DNA of 64,000 nt from DAMCZI01 sp032095175 (GTDB lineage: Bacteria; Bacillota; Clostridia; Clostridiales; Caloramatoraceae): assembly GCA_032095175.1 (NCBI GenBank), contig DAMCZI010000026.1, positions 1-64,000 on the forward strand. The letters run 5' to 3'. This document shows positions 38,187 through 46,321 of the stretch, piece by piece (position 1 is the first letter of the stretch; every line of letters starts with the position of its first letter). A program made the translations under genes and the position numbers. Below the pieces are notes generated by a model. The model was not told the origin of the DNA. It searched no databases and saw nothing but the letters and a program-made list of their open reading frames with translations.

Positions 38187-38274
38187 CAACAGGCACTTGA
38201 GTTTTGGGTTATTTAATTAAGGCATCTGATGATGCTTTTGATTAAATAACTCAAAACTCAAGTGCCTGCCATCT
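38187..38274. repeat. REP-like hairpin, copy 4 with upstream flank
   Basis: Arms CAACAGGCACTTGAGTTTTG and AAAACTCAAGTGCCTGCC pair over 30 bases; the inner part GGCATCTGATGATGC adds a second stem. The flank at 38105-38180 (TTCATAGTGAAATAAGCAGG onward) recurs at 43.6 kb. It lies between convergent genes. Confidence 0.85.
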
Positions 38275-38285
38275 AGAGGGGCTTT

Positions 38286-40148
38286 TTATCTTATTGATAA
38301 GGATTTTATATCACCTTCTTTAGTTTTGTATTTAAGGATACCATTTTCGATGCTGATTGCTTCGGAATATTCATTGGTAAGCTGTTTTTTATCTTTTCCA
38401 TAAATATTCATTCTATAAAGATAGCCTCCATTGGAATAGTTACTGAAGTACAGGTTTTTACCGTCTATAAGAATATATAATGAAGCATCATTGCTAAGCC
38501 TTTCTTTTTTGCTTCCATCAATTCGTATTTTATATAGCCCGTTTTCGGACAGGCTACTGTAGTATATCCAGCCATCCTGATATACAGGAAAGGCCATGTC
38601 CCTAAAATAGGAGAACTTTTTGCTTGTACAGGCATTATAGTTGCTTTTCTCCCAGGTATGATTTATTTCTATAACATCATCTGGAAGGTTAAAATATTGA
38701 AGGGTAAGGTGATTTCCCATATCAGGAACAGGATCATCCCAGGTTGCATCAAGATGATAGTATTCTCCGTCAATTTTTACTATGTTCCAGGCATGAAGTC
38801 CTGTATTGCCTGGCTGACCTGCCATTCCAACCACCCATCTACACTCAACATTTGAAAGGTTTAAAAGTAGTTGAAGAGACTCTGCGTAGCCACTGCATAC
38901 TCCTATTCCCTTCACCAGTATTCCATAGGCACTTCCTGCATCAACAGTTATTTTATCCTTTTCATAATTATCAATATCATATTTTGAATGGGTAACGACG
39001 TAATTATGAAGTATTAATTCCTTTTCAAGATCTGTCATTTCTGGTTTTATTAACTCATTAACTATTTCTTTTGCTTTTTCAAAGGCCTTTGTAAGCTTAT
39101 CTTCCTTTATTTCGTAGGGAATATTACCCAAAAGGGCGTTATTTAAATCATATATGCTTCTTACAACGGTAACTCCATCATTATTTTGTTTCATTGTTCC
39201 ATCAGGCTTTACTTTATAAAGCATCTTTTTATCGAAGGCATTTGTAAAAAATACCCAGTTGTCGGATAGGTTTATACCTTCACAAAATTCATTACAAATG
39301 TTTTCCTTGCAAGTTCCATCGGTTTTAATTTTATATAAACCAGACTCTCCATATTCATTATTGATGGAGGTATAATATATCCAATCACTAAAAACATTTA
39401 TACTGTGGGATGCTGTGCTGTCTATGACAGTATTTCCTCTTCCATTGATTTTTATTTTGCAAAGCTTGAAATTTTTTGAATAGTTGCTGTAATAAATCCA
39501 GTCTCCTGATACATTTAAAAAGTAGCACATATCCTTTGATATTAGGGTTCTTTTTTCTCCATCCATGGTGACTTTATACAATGAATAGTTTTCAGAGGTG
39601 TTACTGTAATATATCCATCCATTGGATATGTTTATAAATTCAGCACTATCTTTGCAGATAATTTTCTTACCTGAACCATCGGTTTTTATTCTTGTTATCT
39701 GATTGTCATTTGAGGAATTGCAGTAGTATATGAACTCTCCTGCTGCAGTTATAAAGTTTGAATCATCGTCATTAAGACATGTGCGCATTGTTCCGTCGGT
39801 TTTAATTTTATATATTTTCCCTCCATCATCTGTATTTCTATAATAAACCCATTCCTCAATTACATTTATGAATGAGCAGGAATCATCAGAAAGCTTTTTC
39901 TTGTCACTGCCGTCTTCCTTCATTCTATAGAGCTTGTTTTTATCTGATGTATTAGAAAAATATATGTAACCCTTCTGATATGCCATAAGTCCGTTATTTA
40001 TAATGTTACCCGATGTATTTCCCAGGAAATATTGGGGCTGTTTTATTGAAGAGGTGTTCTTTGATTTAAAAAATGCAGCTCCAGAGATTATAACAAAAAC
40101 TAATGTGGCTGCAATAATGACTATTTTTAAACATTTTCTCCTAGACAA
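38286..40148 (-). CDS. Membrane-anchored DUF5050 / transglutaminase protein
   Basis: A 620-aa protein with one N-terminal membrane helix (about 10-28). At least seven copies of a 40-residue DUF5050 beta-propeller-like repeat (WIYYSNTS...LYKVTMDG) follow. A transglutaminase domain (about 345-500) has GVCSGYAESLQLL, H in LHAWNIVKIDG and D in YHLDATWDDP, a complete Cys-His-Asp triad. Two more repeats close it. It is probably an outer-surface protease or cross-linking protein. The TTG at 40148 is preferred over the ATG at 40154, which touches the ribosome site GGGAGGG. The convergent gene is a second transglutaminase-fold protein. Confidence 0.7.
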   Translation of the reverse strand: MSRRKCLKIVIIAATLVFVIISGAAFFKSKNTSSIKQPQYFLGNTSGNIINNGLMAYQKGYIYFSNTSDKNKLYRMKEDGSDKKKLSDDSCSFINVIEEWVYYRNTDDGGKIYKIKTDGTMRTCLNDDDSNFITAAGEFIYYCNSSNDNQITRIKTDGSGKKIICKDSAEFINISNGWIYYSNTSENYSLYKVTMDGEKRTLISKDMCYFLNVSGDWIYYSNYSKNFKLCKIKINGRGNTVIDSTASHSINVFSDWIYYTSINNEYGESGLYKIKTDGTCKENICNEFCEGINLSDNWVFFTNAFDKKMLYKVKPDGTMKQNNDGVTVVRSIYDLNNALLGNIPYEIKEDKLTKAFEKAKEIVNELIKPEMTDLEKELILHNYVVTHSKYDIDNYEKDKITVDAGSAYGILVKGIGVCSGYAESLQLLLNLSNVECRWVVGMAGQPGNTGLHAWNIVKIDGEYYHLDATWDDPVPDMGNHLTLQYFNLPDDVIEINHTWEKSNYNACTSKKFSYFRDMAFPVYQDGWIYYSSLSENGLYKIRIDGSKKERLSNDASLYILIDGKNLYFSNYSNGGYLYRMNIYGKDKKQLTNEYSEAISIENGILKYKTKEGDIKSLSIR

Positions 40149-40273
40149 ATGCATCCCTCCCTGAAATTATTCTATCATATTATACATGCTGTAATAACTT
40201 GTGTTAATAAAAGTTGATAAATAAATGTTATTAGCTTAAAATTAAAGTAAAAAATAGATTTGGGGGGTTGAAT

Positions 40274-40438
40274 TTGGATAGAGCAGTAACGATAATAGTT
40301 GCGGCCATATGGGCTGTAATGGTTATATTAAGGGCAGTAAATTATGTGAATCTAACTACATTTAGAATAGTACTTATTATTCTTGCAATTCTCTACATAG
40401 TATTTTTAAATAGAAAAAGATTTACAGGTAAAAAATAA
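40274..40438 (+). CDS. 54-aa two-helix membrane protein
   Basis: A TTG-started 54-aa frame preceded by GGGGGG at 6-7 bases. Two hydrophobic segments (TIIVAAIWAVMVIL and IVLIILAILYIVFL) and a basic tail (NRKRFTGKK) indicate a small membrane protein. No family is recognised. It stands alone between the DUF5050 gene and the DnaA-box cluster. Confidence 0.5.
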   Translation: MDRAVTIIVAAIWAVMVILRAVNYVNLTTFRIVLIILAILYIVFLNRKRFTGKK

Positions 40439-40527
40439 TATAGCATAGCTGTTTAGGGATAAAAATGTAGAAGTGTTTATGGAAACATATAATAAATCCA
40501 CAGGATCTATTTAAAATTTATAATAGA

Positions 40528-40642
40528 TGTTGATAATTTTTGTTAAAATGACTCAGTTATCGACACATATCAACAAAAACGCACAATTTTATGTGGATAA
40601 TGTGGATAAAACTCGGGATTTTTGTTATTGTGCTGTGGATAA
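40528..40642. promoter_or_regulatory. Cluster of DnaA boxes
   Basis: Five 9-mers match the DnaA-box pattern within 115 bases. TTATCCACA occurs three times on the minus strand (40592-40600, 40601-40609, 40634-40642). TTATCGACA is at 40557-40565 on the plus strand and TTATCAACA at 40528-40536 on the minus strand. Two perfect boxes are directly adjacent. No dnaA or dnaN is near. The cluster could titrate DnaA, mark a regulatory site or belong to an origin-like region. Confidence 0.7.
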
Positions 40643-40644
40643 TT

Positions 40645-40688
40645 AAAAAATGTAAGGTTAGGATTATATCCTCAACCTTACATTTTTA
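40645..40688 (-). terminator. Terminator after pgsA
   Basis: A 13-bp stem (AAAATGTAAGGTT / AACCTTACATTTT) with A and T flanks, directly at the pgsA stop on the minus strand. Confidence 0.85.
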
Positions 40689-41210
40689 GTTTTGTTGTTG
40701 CTTTTTTGATATAGCCATAAAGGATTTAAAGTATTTATAGAATGCAAATATGGCCATAGCTATTGCAGCGTATAATATAATGGTTCCTAATTTTTTGCTA
40801 AATACTGTGGACACAACACCTGTATATATTAGAAGGGTTGTTATTTTCCCGTAATATTTTGCAGGAATATATTCTTTATAGCGAAGGAGGTTTACCCCTC
40901 CAGCAACCATTATAATTTCCTTTGCCAGAATAAAAATGAAAACCCATTTTGGAAGTATTGCATCTCTGGACAAACAGAATAATACTGTTATTATCATAAG
41001 CTTGTCCGCAAGAGGATCAAGAATGGTGCCCCATTTTGTTATCATGTCATACTTTCTTGCAATATACCCATCTAGAATATCTGTTATTCCTGAAATAACA
41101 AATATGGTTATTGATAAACCAAATCTATTGCTGAGGGAAGATGTATATACGAGGTAAAAAATGGGTATCAAGAAGAATCTTATTATTGTTAATATGTTTG
41201 GAATATTCAT
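40686..41210 (-). CDS. pgsA: CDP-diacylglycerol--glycerol-3-phosphate phosphatidyltransferase
   Basis: A 174-aa membrane enzyme making phosphatidylglycerophosphate, the first committed step to phosphatidylglycerol. The CDP-alcohol phosphotransferase motif is visible as DILDGYIARK followed by GTILDPLADK, giving D-G-x2-A-R-x8-G-x3-D-x3-D. Four to five membrane helices are present and the length is normal. The ATG at 41210 follows GGAGGTAAA. It is monocistronic. A related family member (cardiolipin or phosphatidylinositol type) is less likely given the start MNIPNILTIIRF. Confidence 0.88.
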   Translation of the reverse strand: MNIPNILTIIRFFLIPIFYLVYTSSLSNRFGLSITIFVISGITDILDGYIARKYDMITKWGTILDPLADKLMIITVLFCLSRDAILPKWVFIFILAKEIIMVAGGVNLLRYKEYIPAKYYGKITTLLIYTGVVSTVFSKKLGTIILYAAIAMAIFAFYKYFKSFMAISKKQQQN

Positions 41211-41433
41211 AATTTACCTCCGTTACCATAACTAATTATAAGAATTATAACATATAATGTACGCTAGTAGATACCATTTATGTAAAAAAATTTTTTTGAT
41301 AGAACTTGTAATTTATAGATTACAGCTATATAAATGAAAATAATAGTACTATTTATAAATGATTGTATATTATTAGCTTTATCAATTGTTAAATATGTTA
41401 CATGTGTTAATCTTTGTAAATGGGGTGGAAAAT

Positions 41434-41515
41434 TCGAACAAGTACGAATTAATAATTAATATTTATAAAAAATGTTCGCAAATTTATTGACTGTAGACTT
41501 ATGCTTTGCTAATAT
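41434..41515 (+). promoter_or_regulatory. purA promoter with candidate PurBox pair
   Basis: TTGACT (41487-41492) and TAATAT (41510-41515) are 17 bases apart. Just upstream, ATTCGAACAAGT (about 41432) and AATGTTCGCAAA (about 41471) form an inverted pair of GAACA half-sites, as in PurR-regulated promoters of Firmicutes. The 200-base leader to purA holds no clear riboswitch. Confidence 0.45.
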
Positions 41516-41722
41516 TATTATGTTATTTAACCTAAGGATTTTAACAAGGAAGAATAAGATTAACTGATAATATGGAAGAATATAATTATGACATCTATGT
41601 ATTAAAATCTTTCTTTACCTTATGTATTTCTTAGGAGTATAATAATAAAATTGAAGCAAACCTGCTAAACAGTACACAAAATATTTAAAGCTGTTTACAA
41701 TGTAAAAAATGAGGTGATTTAT

Positions 41723-43012
41723 ATGTCAGGATTTGTAGTTATAGGAGCACAATGGGGAGATGAAGGAAAAGGAAAAATAACTGATTTTTTAGCTGAAAAG
41801 GCTGATGTTGTTGTTAGGTATCAGGGCGGCAACAATGCTGGGCATACAGTTGAAGCAGGAGATAAAAAGTATAAGCTTCATTTAATACCGTCAGGAATTC
41901 TTAATGACGAAGCTGTATGTGTTGTAGGAAATGGTGTTGTTATAGACCCTAAAGCTTTTCTAGATGAAGTAAACTATCTTCGTGAAGAAGGAGTAGAGGT
42001 AACCCCTACTAAGCTTGTTATAAGCGATAGAGCTCATATTATAATGCCATATCACAGAGTAATAGATGCTCTTTCAGAAAAAGGAAGAGGAAATGAAGAT
42101 ATAGGCACTACAGGCAAGGGAATTGGACCATGTTATACTGACAAGCATGAAAGATCAGGAATAAGAATGTGTGATCTTATGAAGCCTGAGATTTTTAAAG
42201 AAAAGCTTAAAATCAATGTAGATATTAAGAATAAGATTATAAAGGAAGTATATGGCGCAGAAGAACTAAGCTATGACGATATTTTAAAGGAGTATCTTGC
42301 ATTTGCTGAGGAAATGAGACAGTATGTAACAGATACTATCGTTGTTGTAAATGATGCGATAAAGGCAGGAAAGAAAGTTCTATTTGAAGGTGCACAGGGA
42401 ACACTTTTAGACATTGACTATGGAACATATCCTTTTGTTACATCCTCACATCCTGTATCAGGAGGAGTTTGTGTTGGAGCTGGTGTTGGTCCAACTGCAA
42501 TATCTGATGCAATAGGCGTATGTAAGGCATATACAACAAGAGTAGGAAAGGGACCATTCCCTACAGAACTTTTTGATGAAACTGGTGATTTTATAAGGGA
42601 AAAAGGTTTTGAGTATGGAACTACAACTGGAAGAGCGAGAAGATGCGGATGGTTGGATTTAGTTATATTAAAATATGCAGCAAGAATATCAGGACTTACA
42701 GGACTTGCAATAACAAAGCTTGATACACTTGCTGGAATGGACAAATTAAAGGTTTGTACAGGTTATGAGCTTGATGGAAAGGTAATTGACTACTTCCCAG
42801 CATCATTAGAGGATCTTGCAAGATGCAAGCCTGTTTATGAAGAATTCGATGGATGGGATGATTCCGTTCAAAAGGCAAACAGCTTCGATGAGCTTCATGA
42901 GAATGCAAAGAAGTATTTAAGAAGAATGGAAGAATTCACTGGAGTCAAGATCTGTATAGTATCAGTTGGACCAAACAGACAGCAGACAATAGTAGCTGAT
43001 ATGCTTCCATAA
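41723..43012 (+). CDS. purA: Adenylosuccinate synthetase
   Basis: A 429-aa enzyme joining IMP and aspartate with GTP on the way to AMP. The GTP-binding start SGFVVIGAQWGDEGKGKI, the QGGNNAGHT segment, GTTGKGIGPCYTDK and TTTGRARRCGW are all present. The ATG at 41723 follows GAGGTGA. It is followed at 90 bp by a tRNA cluster with its own promoter. Length and motifs are normal. Confidence 0.97.
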   Translation: MSGFVVIGAQWGDEGKGKITDFLAEKADVVVRYQGGNNAGHTVEAGDKKYKLHLIPSGILNDEAVCVVGNGVVIDPKAFLDEVNYLREEGVEVTPTKLVISDRAHIIMPYHRVIDALSEKGRGNEDIGTTGKGIGPCYTDKHERSGIRMCDLMKPEIFKEKLKINVDIKNKIIKEVYGAEELSYDDILKEYLAFAEEMRQYVTDTIVVVNDAIKAGKKVLFEGAQGTLLDIDYGTYPFVTSSHPVSGGVCVGAGVGPTAISDAIGVCKAYTTRVGKGPFPTELFDETGDFIREKGFEYGTTTGRARRCGWLDLVILKYAARISGLTGLAITKLDTLAGMDKLKVCTGYELDGKVIDYFPASLEDLARCKPVYEEFDGWDDSVQKANSFDELHENAKKYLRRMEEFTGVKICIVSVGPNRQQTIVADMLP

Positions 43013-43041
43013 CTTGGCGAAAAATATTTTTAAAAACCATG

Positions 43042-43070
43042 TTGACATGTTGATGACTTTCTAGTATTAT
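43042..43070 (+). promoter_or_regulatory. Promoter of the Glu-Val-Asp-Thr tRNA cluster
   Basis: TTGACA (43042-43047) and TATTAT (43065-43070) separated by 17 bases, 33 bases before the first tRNA. A short GTGTCAG..CTGACAC hairpin (about 43077-43099) lies between. Confidence 0.75.
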
Positions 43071-43103
43071 ATATAAGTGTCAGGGCCACGGCGCTGACAC
43101 AAT

Positions 43104-43178
43104 GGCCCCTTGGTCAAGCGGTTAAGACACCACCCTTTCACGGTGGTAACATGGGTTCGATTCCCGTAGGGGTCACCA
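43104..43178 (+). tRNA. tRNA-Glu (anticodon TTC)
   Basis: 75 bases; acceptor GGCCCCT pairs with AGGGGTC, anticodon loop CTTTCAC gives TTC, T-arm GGGTTCGATTCCC, CCA encoded. First of four tRNAs. Confidence 0.96.
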
Positions 43179-43185
43179 CACATAT

Positions 43186-43261
43186 GGGCGCATAGCTCAG
43201 CTGGGAGAGCATCTGCCTTACAAGCAGAGGGTCACAGGTTCGAGCCCTGTTGTGCCCACCA
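43186..43261 (+). tRNA. tRNA-Val (anticodon TAC)
   Basis: 76 bases; acceptor GGGCGCA pairs with TGTGCCC, anticodon loop CTTACAA gives TAC, T-arm CAGGTTCGAGCCCTG, CCA encoded. Confidence 0.96.
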
Positions 43262-43266
43262 TATAC

Positions 43267-43343
43267 GGCCAAGTAGCTCAGTTGGTTAGAGTGCCGGCCT
43301 GTCACGCCGGAGGTCGAGGGTTCGAGCCCCTTCTTGGTCGCCA
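43267..43343 (+). tRNA. tRNA-Asp (anticodon GTC)
   Basis: 77 bases; acceptor GGCCAAG pairs with CTTGGTC, anticodon loop CTGTCAC gives GTC, T-arm GAGGGTTCGAGCCCC, CCA encoded. Confidence 0.96.
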
Positions 43344-43348
43344 AAAAT

Positions 43349-43424
43349 GCCGGCTTAGCTCAATCGGTAGAGCAACTGACTTGTAATCAGTAGGTTGTGG
43401 GTTCAATTCCTATAGCCGGCTCCA
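43349..43424 (+). tRNA. tRNA-Thr (anticodon TGT)
   Basis: 76 bases; acceptor GCCGGCT pairs with AGCCGGC, anticodon loop CTTGTAA gives TGT, T-arm GTGGGTTCAATTCCTAT, CCA encoded. Complements the CGT isoacceptor at 13643. Confidence 0.96.
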
Positions 43425-43462
43425 AAAAAAAGACTTTGCATATTTGCAAAGTCTTTTTTTGT
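43425..43462 (+). terminator. Terminator of the tRNA cluster
   Basis: AAAAAAAGACTTTGCA..TGCAAAGTCTTTTTTT: an 11-bp core stem extended by A/T tails, immediately after tRNA-Thr. Confidence 0.9.
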
Positions 43463-43498
43463 TTTAAGTACCATGTACTTGTTATGTGGCTAGTTATT

Positions 43499-43588
43499 GG
43501 TGATAGGCTATTGAGTTTTGAGTTATTTAATCAAAAGCATCGTCAGATGCTTTAATTAAATAACTCAAAACTCAAGTGCCTGTTACCC
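43499..43588. repeat. REP-like hairpin, copy 5 with downstream flank
   Basis: Arms GGTGATAGGCTATTGAGTTTTG and CAAAACTCAAGTGCCTGTTACC pair, with an inner AAAGCATCGTCAGATGCTTT hairpin. The flank 43610-43690 is the inverted version of that at 38.1 kb and includes TATTTATTTCATTATGAAAC. Confidence 0.85.
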
Positions 43589-43729
43589 CAACGACTCCAT
43601 TTTTTAATTTCTAAAACTTACTTTCACAAAATTATAAATATAAAGCCTATTTATTTCATTATGAAACACAAAACATATGAAATAAATAGGCTTTATGAGT
43701 GCTTAATTTTTCGGAGGTTTCCCGGGCAC

Positions 43730-44713
43730 TTATCGAAGTTTTTTCATATTCTTTAAAACTCGTATATCATCTCCAAAGAACTTATGTGGTGTAAAGTTTC
43801 CAAGTATTCTTGATGTTATCCTCTCTGGATAATTTTTAGCCAGGTCTGCTATTGAAAGGTTTGTGGATATAATCATCCTCTTTTTCGCAAGAAGTCTGGA
43901 ATTTATTATATTAAAAAGGTCTGATTGTGAATATGAATTTGAAGGTTCTGCTCCTAAATCGTCTATTATTAAAAGATCACAGTTCATAAAATCATCAAGC
44001 TGTTCTCTTGGAACATCATTTTCAAATCTTACCTGCCTTAATATTTCTATAAGTCCGGAAGCTGTTTGATATATTACAACCTTTCCTGCATCCAACATAT
44101 CCTTTGCTATACAGTTTGAAAGAAAGGTTTTCCCAAGGCCTGAACCACCATAGAAAAACAGATTGGAATACTCCTTATTAAAATTTTTAACGTAATTTAT
44201 ACAGCTAAAAAGAACCTTTTCCATGTTTTTCCTCGGGGAGATATTTTCATTAGGATTAACATCCTTAGAGTAAAGGGTCAAATCAAAGTTATCAAAGTTC
44301 TCAACTCTTAAAATATCCTTTAGATTTGATTGCTGATAATATCTATCAATAAGCTTCTGTTTAAAACAGCTGCACTTTTCACTTCCTATATAACCAGTAT
44401 CTTTGCACTTGCTGCATCGATACTTTATATCAAGAAAATCAATTGGATAGCCGTGGGATGCCAGTAGCTCTCCCTTCTCCATCTTCAAATCAGTGAGCTT
44501 TCTTCTCTGTTCATCTATATAACCTTCTATATTAGGTTCTTTAAATATAGATGTAACGATGCCAAGACCTATGGAACTTATTTGGCTGTCTATTTGCTTC
44601 ATTCTTGGAAACTTTCTATATATTTCTTCCCTTCTAACGGCTTTTTCCCTTTCAGCCTGCTCTTGAAGAGATTCATACTCCTTTAAAATTTCCATTACAT
44701 ATTTATTCCTCAT
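43730..44713 (-). CDS. dnaC: DnaC/DnaI-type helicase loader
   Basis: A 327-aa AAA+ helicase loader (DnaI in Bacillus). The N-terminal helical part includes a zinc-finger-like CSKCKDTGYIGSEKCSC. The C-terminal ATPase has Walker A GGSGLGKTFLSN and Walker B DLLIIDDLGAEP. It loads DnaB at the origin. It overlaps the stop of dnaD by 11 bp, so the two are translationally coupled. The start at 44713 is ATG. Confidence 0.92.
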   Translation of the reverse strand: MRNKYVMEILKEYESLQEQAEREKAVRREEIYRKFPRMKQIDSQISSIGLGIVTSIFKEPNIEGYIDEQRRKLTDLKMEKGELLASHGYPIDFLDIKYRCSKCKDTGYIGSEKCSCFKQKLIDRYYQQSNLKDILRVENFDNFDLTLYSKDVNPNENISPRKNMEKVLFSCINYVKNFNKEYSNLFFYGGSGLGKTFLSNCIAKDMLDAGKVVIYQTASGLIEILRQVRFENDVPREQLDDFMNCDLLIIDDLGAEPSNSYSQSDLFNIINSRLLAKKRMIISTNLSIADLAKNYPERITSRILGNFTPHKFFGDDIRVLKNMKKLR

Positions 44714-45638
44714 CTAAATCATTCCTTCCAAGGAGTTGTTTTTCAAGCTTATTTATATCATATTTTCTTTCACCTATATAAACCATGGAGTCTGAGCTTG
44801 TTTTTTTAGAACCCTTCTGTTTCTTTTCCGATTTTTCAAGATCCTTAAGGCTCTTAACGCCATTTTTATTCCAATCTGATAGTATTGCATCCATATAGCT
44901 GAAGTTTACCTCATTTATTCTCATGACACATATTTTACAGGCCTCATTTATTACTTCAACGGGAAGCTTGTATTTTGAAAGCCATTTCTCAAGAAATTCT
45001 TCCTGGGGCTTTGATATATCCCCATCTTTAATACCCATATAATTAAGTATGCTTCTGTATTTATTCCATTTTTCTTCATGCCTTGTAATATGTCTTTGTG
45101 CATCTTCATAATCCTTAATTCCGGAATCATGCCATCCTATGGCGACTTTCTCTATATACCTTATATCGGTTTTCTTTCTGGAGCAGCAGTACTCCACAAG
45201 AAGGTTTATCATTTCCGGGGTAAAGTTGAAGTCGGTCATAATATGGACAAATACAGATACTTCCTTAGATGATAGAGGTCGTCCAACCAACCTTTCTATG
45301 CCCTCAAATATCTCCCTGGTAGAGTTATTAGGACTAATTGGCGTGATTTGTTTCATACTTTCTCCATGTGAAAGTATGTCGATAAATCCCTGGGGTGAAA
45401 GCTTTAAAAGCCCTTTTTCCTCCCAATATTCCAATGCCTGTATAACGTCTGCTTGAAGCAGATTAAGGGAGGAAGCCATCTTTTCTATGCTTGATTCCCT
45501 GCCCTGGTATCCAAGTCTTATGCACAAAAGATATACCTTTACAAAGTCTCCCCTTGCACCGCACATGTATTCATCTATAAAAATATTTTCTATTGGCGTA
45601 AAACCCATATAGGGCATTCTAATCTGTACATCTGGCAC
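44703..45638 (-). CDS. dnaD: DnaD-domain replication protein
   Basis: A 311-aa primosome protein. The N-terminal winged-helix region (about 20-105) is followed by two DnaD C-terminal domains (about 120-195 and 205-280); YIEKVAIGWHDSGIKDYEDA and YMDAILSDWNKNGVKSLKDL show the repeated Y-x-x-x-I-x-x-W core. Tandem DnaD domains are the clostridial form. The GTG at 45638 follows GGGAGGTGA; longer upstream extension is unsupported. It precedes the loader gene in the same operon. The promoter must lie upstream near or inside the hairpin composite at 45662-45992. Confidence 0.88.
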   Translation of the reverse strand: MPDVQIRMPYMGFTPIENIFIDEYMCGARGDFVKVYLLCIRLGYQGRESSIEKMASSLNLLQADVIQALEYWEEKGLLKLSPQGFIDILSHGESMKQITPISPNNSTREIFEGIERLVGRPLSSKEVSVFVHIMTDFNFTPEMINLLVEYCCSRKKTDIRYIEKVAIGWHDSGIKDYEDAQRHITRHEEKWNKYRSILNYMGIKDGDISKPQEEFLEKWLSKYKLPVEVINEACKICVMRINEVNFSYMDAILSDWNKNGVKSLKDLEKSEKKQKGSKKTSSDSMVYIGERKYDINKLEKQLLGRNDLDEE

Positions 45639-45661
45639 AAAATCACCTCCCAAGGTTATTA

Positions 45662-45992
45662 TTAATTCTATTACATTTTGACACTCCAAGCAGTCTAGAG
45701 TCAATTATATGTTTCGCATAAATGATTCTATATTGCTCGACCCTAAACATTTATGCGAAATCATATTCCTTGATTAATTAATCGCACAACACCCAATGTA
45801 AGATATTAGTACGATTAATATAGTTTATCTAGGCTGTTTGGAGCAGCAGAATGTAATTTTTTTATTGAATTCTACATATATATAAGTCAAAAATTCTATT
45901 ACATTCTGTCTTTTTAAACATCCTAAGGTCGTACCAATGTAGTAGGGCTGTTTAAAAAAACAAAATGTAAAGAATTTTACGACTTATATATA
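45662..45992. repeat. Composite of nested palindromes (families B and C) upstream of dnaD
   Basis: Three units are stacked. Outer arms ATTCTATTACATTTTG (45666) and CAGAATGTAATTTT (45847) enclose a minus-strand family B tandem hairpin (45700-45828: stems TTCGCATAAATG / CATTTATGCGAA and ATTAATCG / CGATTAAT). A plus-strand family C hairpin (45876-45992) follows, nearly identical to 5727-5837. No gene is seen from 45993 to 46321 either. Confidence 0.75.
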
Positions 45993-46321
45993 GAACAATT
46001 ATATCAGAATAAACTATCCCTCTCAACCAGCGCCCTAATATTGCCATGGAGAGTAATATCATTGAATATTTAATAATTATAAAGAAAATATAATATGCGT
46101 AGTGACATTTATAACCATAAGTGGTATATTTTAATTTAATGATAATATTACTCATGGATATAATAAATTACATGGGAATTGCATAAATATTATAAATGGC
46201 TATTAATGTATAAGTATGGAAATATTTGATAAAAATAATTACAATATATTAATTAAACTTGCATTTTGAAGGCTAATAGTTTATACTTACAATGTGCATT
46301 TTTGAAAAAGGAGGCGATGTA

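Noticed and set aside
40528..40642. Direct call as oriC
   Set aside because: No dnaA/dnaN and no clear AT-rich unwinding element in the usual arrangement; recorded only as a DnaA-box cluster.
43138..43344. A 68-codon minus-strand open frame over the tRNA cluster
   Set aside because: It lies wholly across tRNA-Glu, tRNA-Val and tRNA-Asp; such frames are a well-known annotation artefact.
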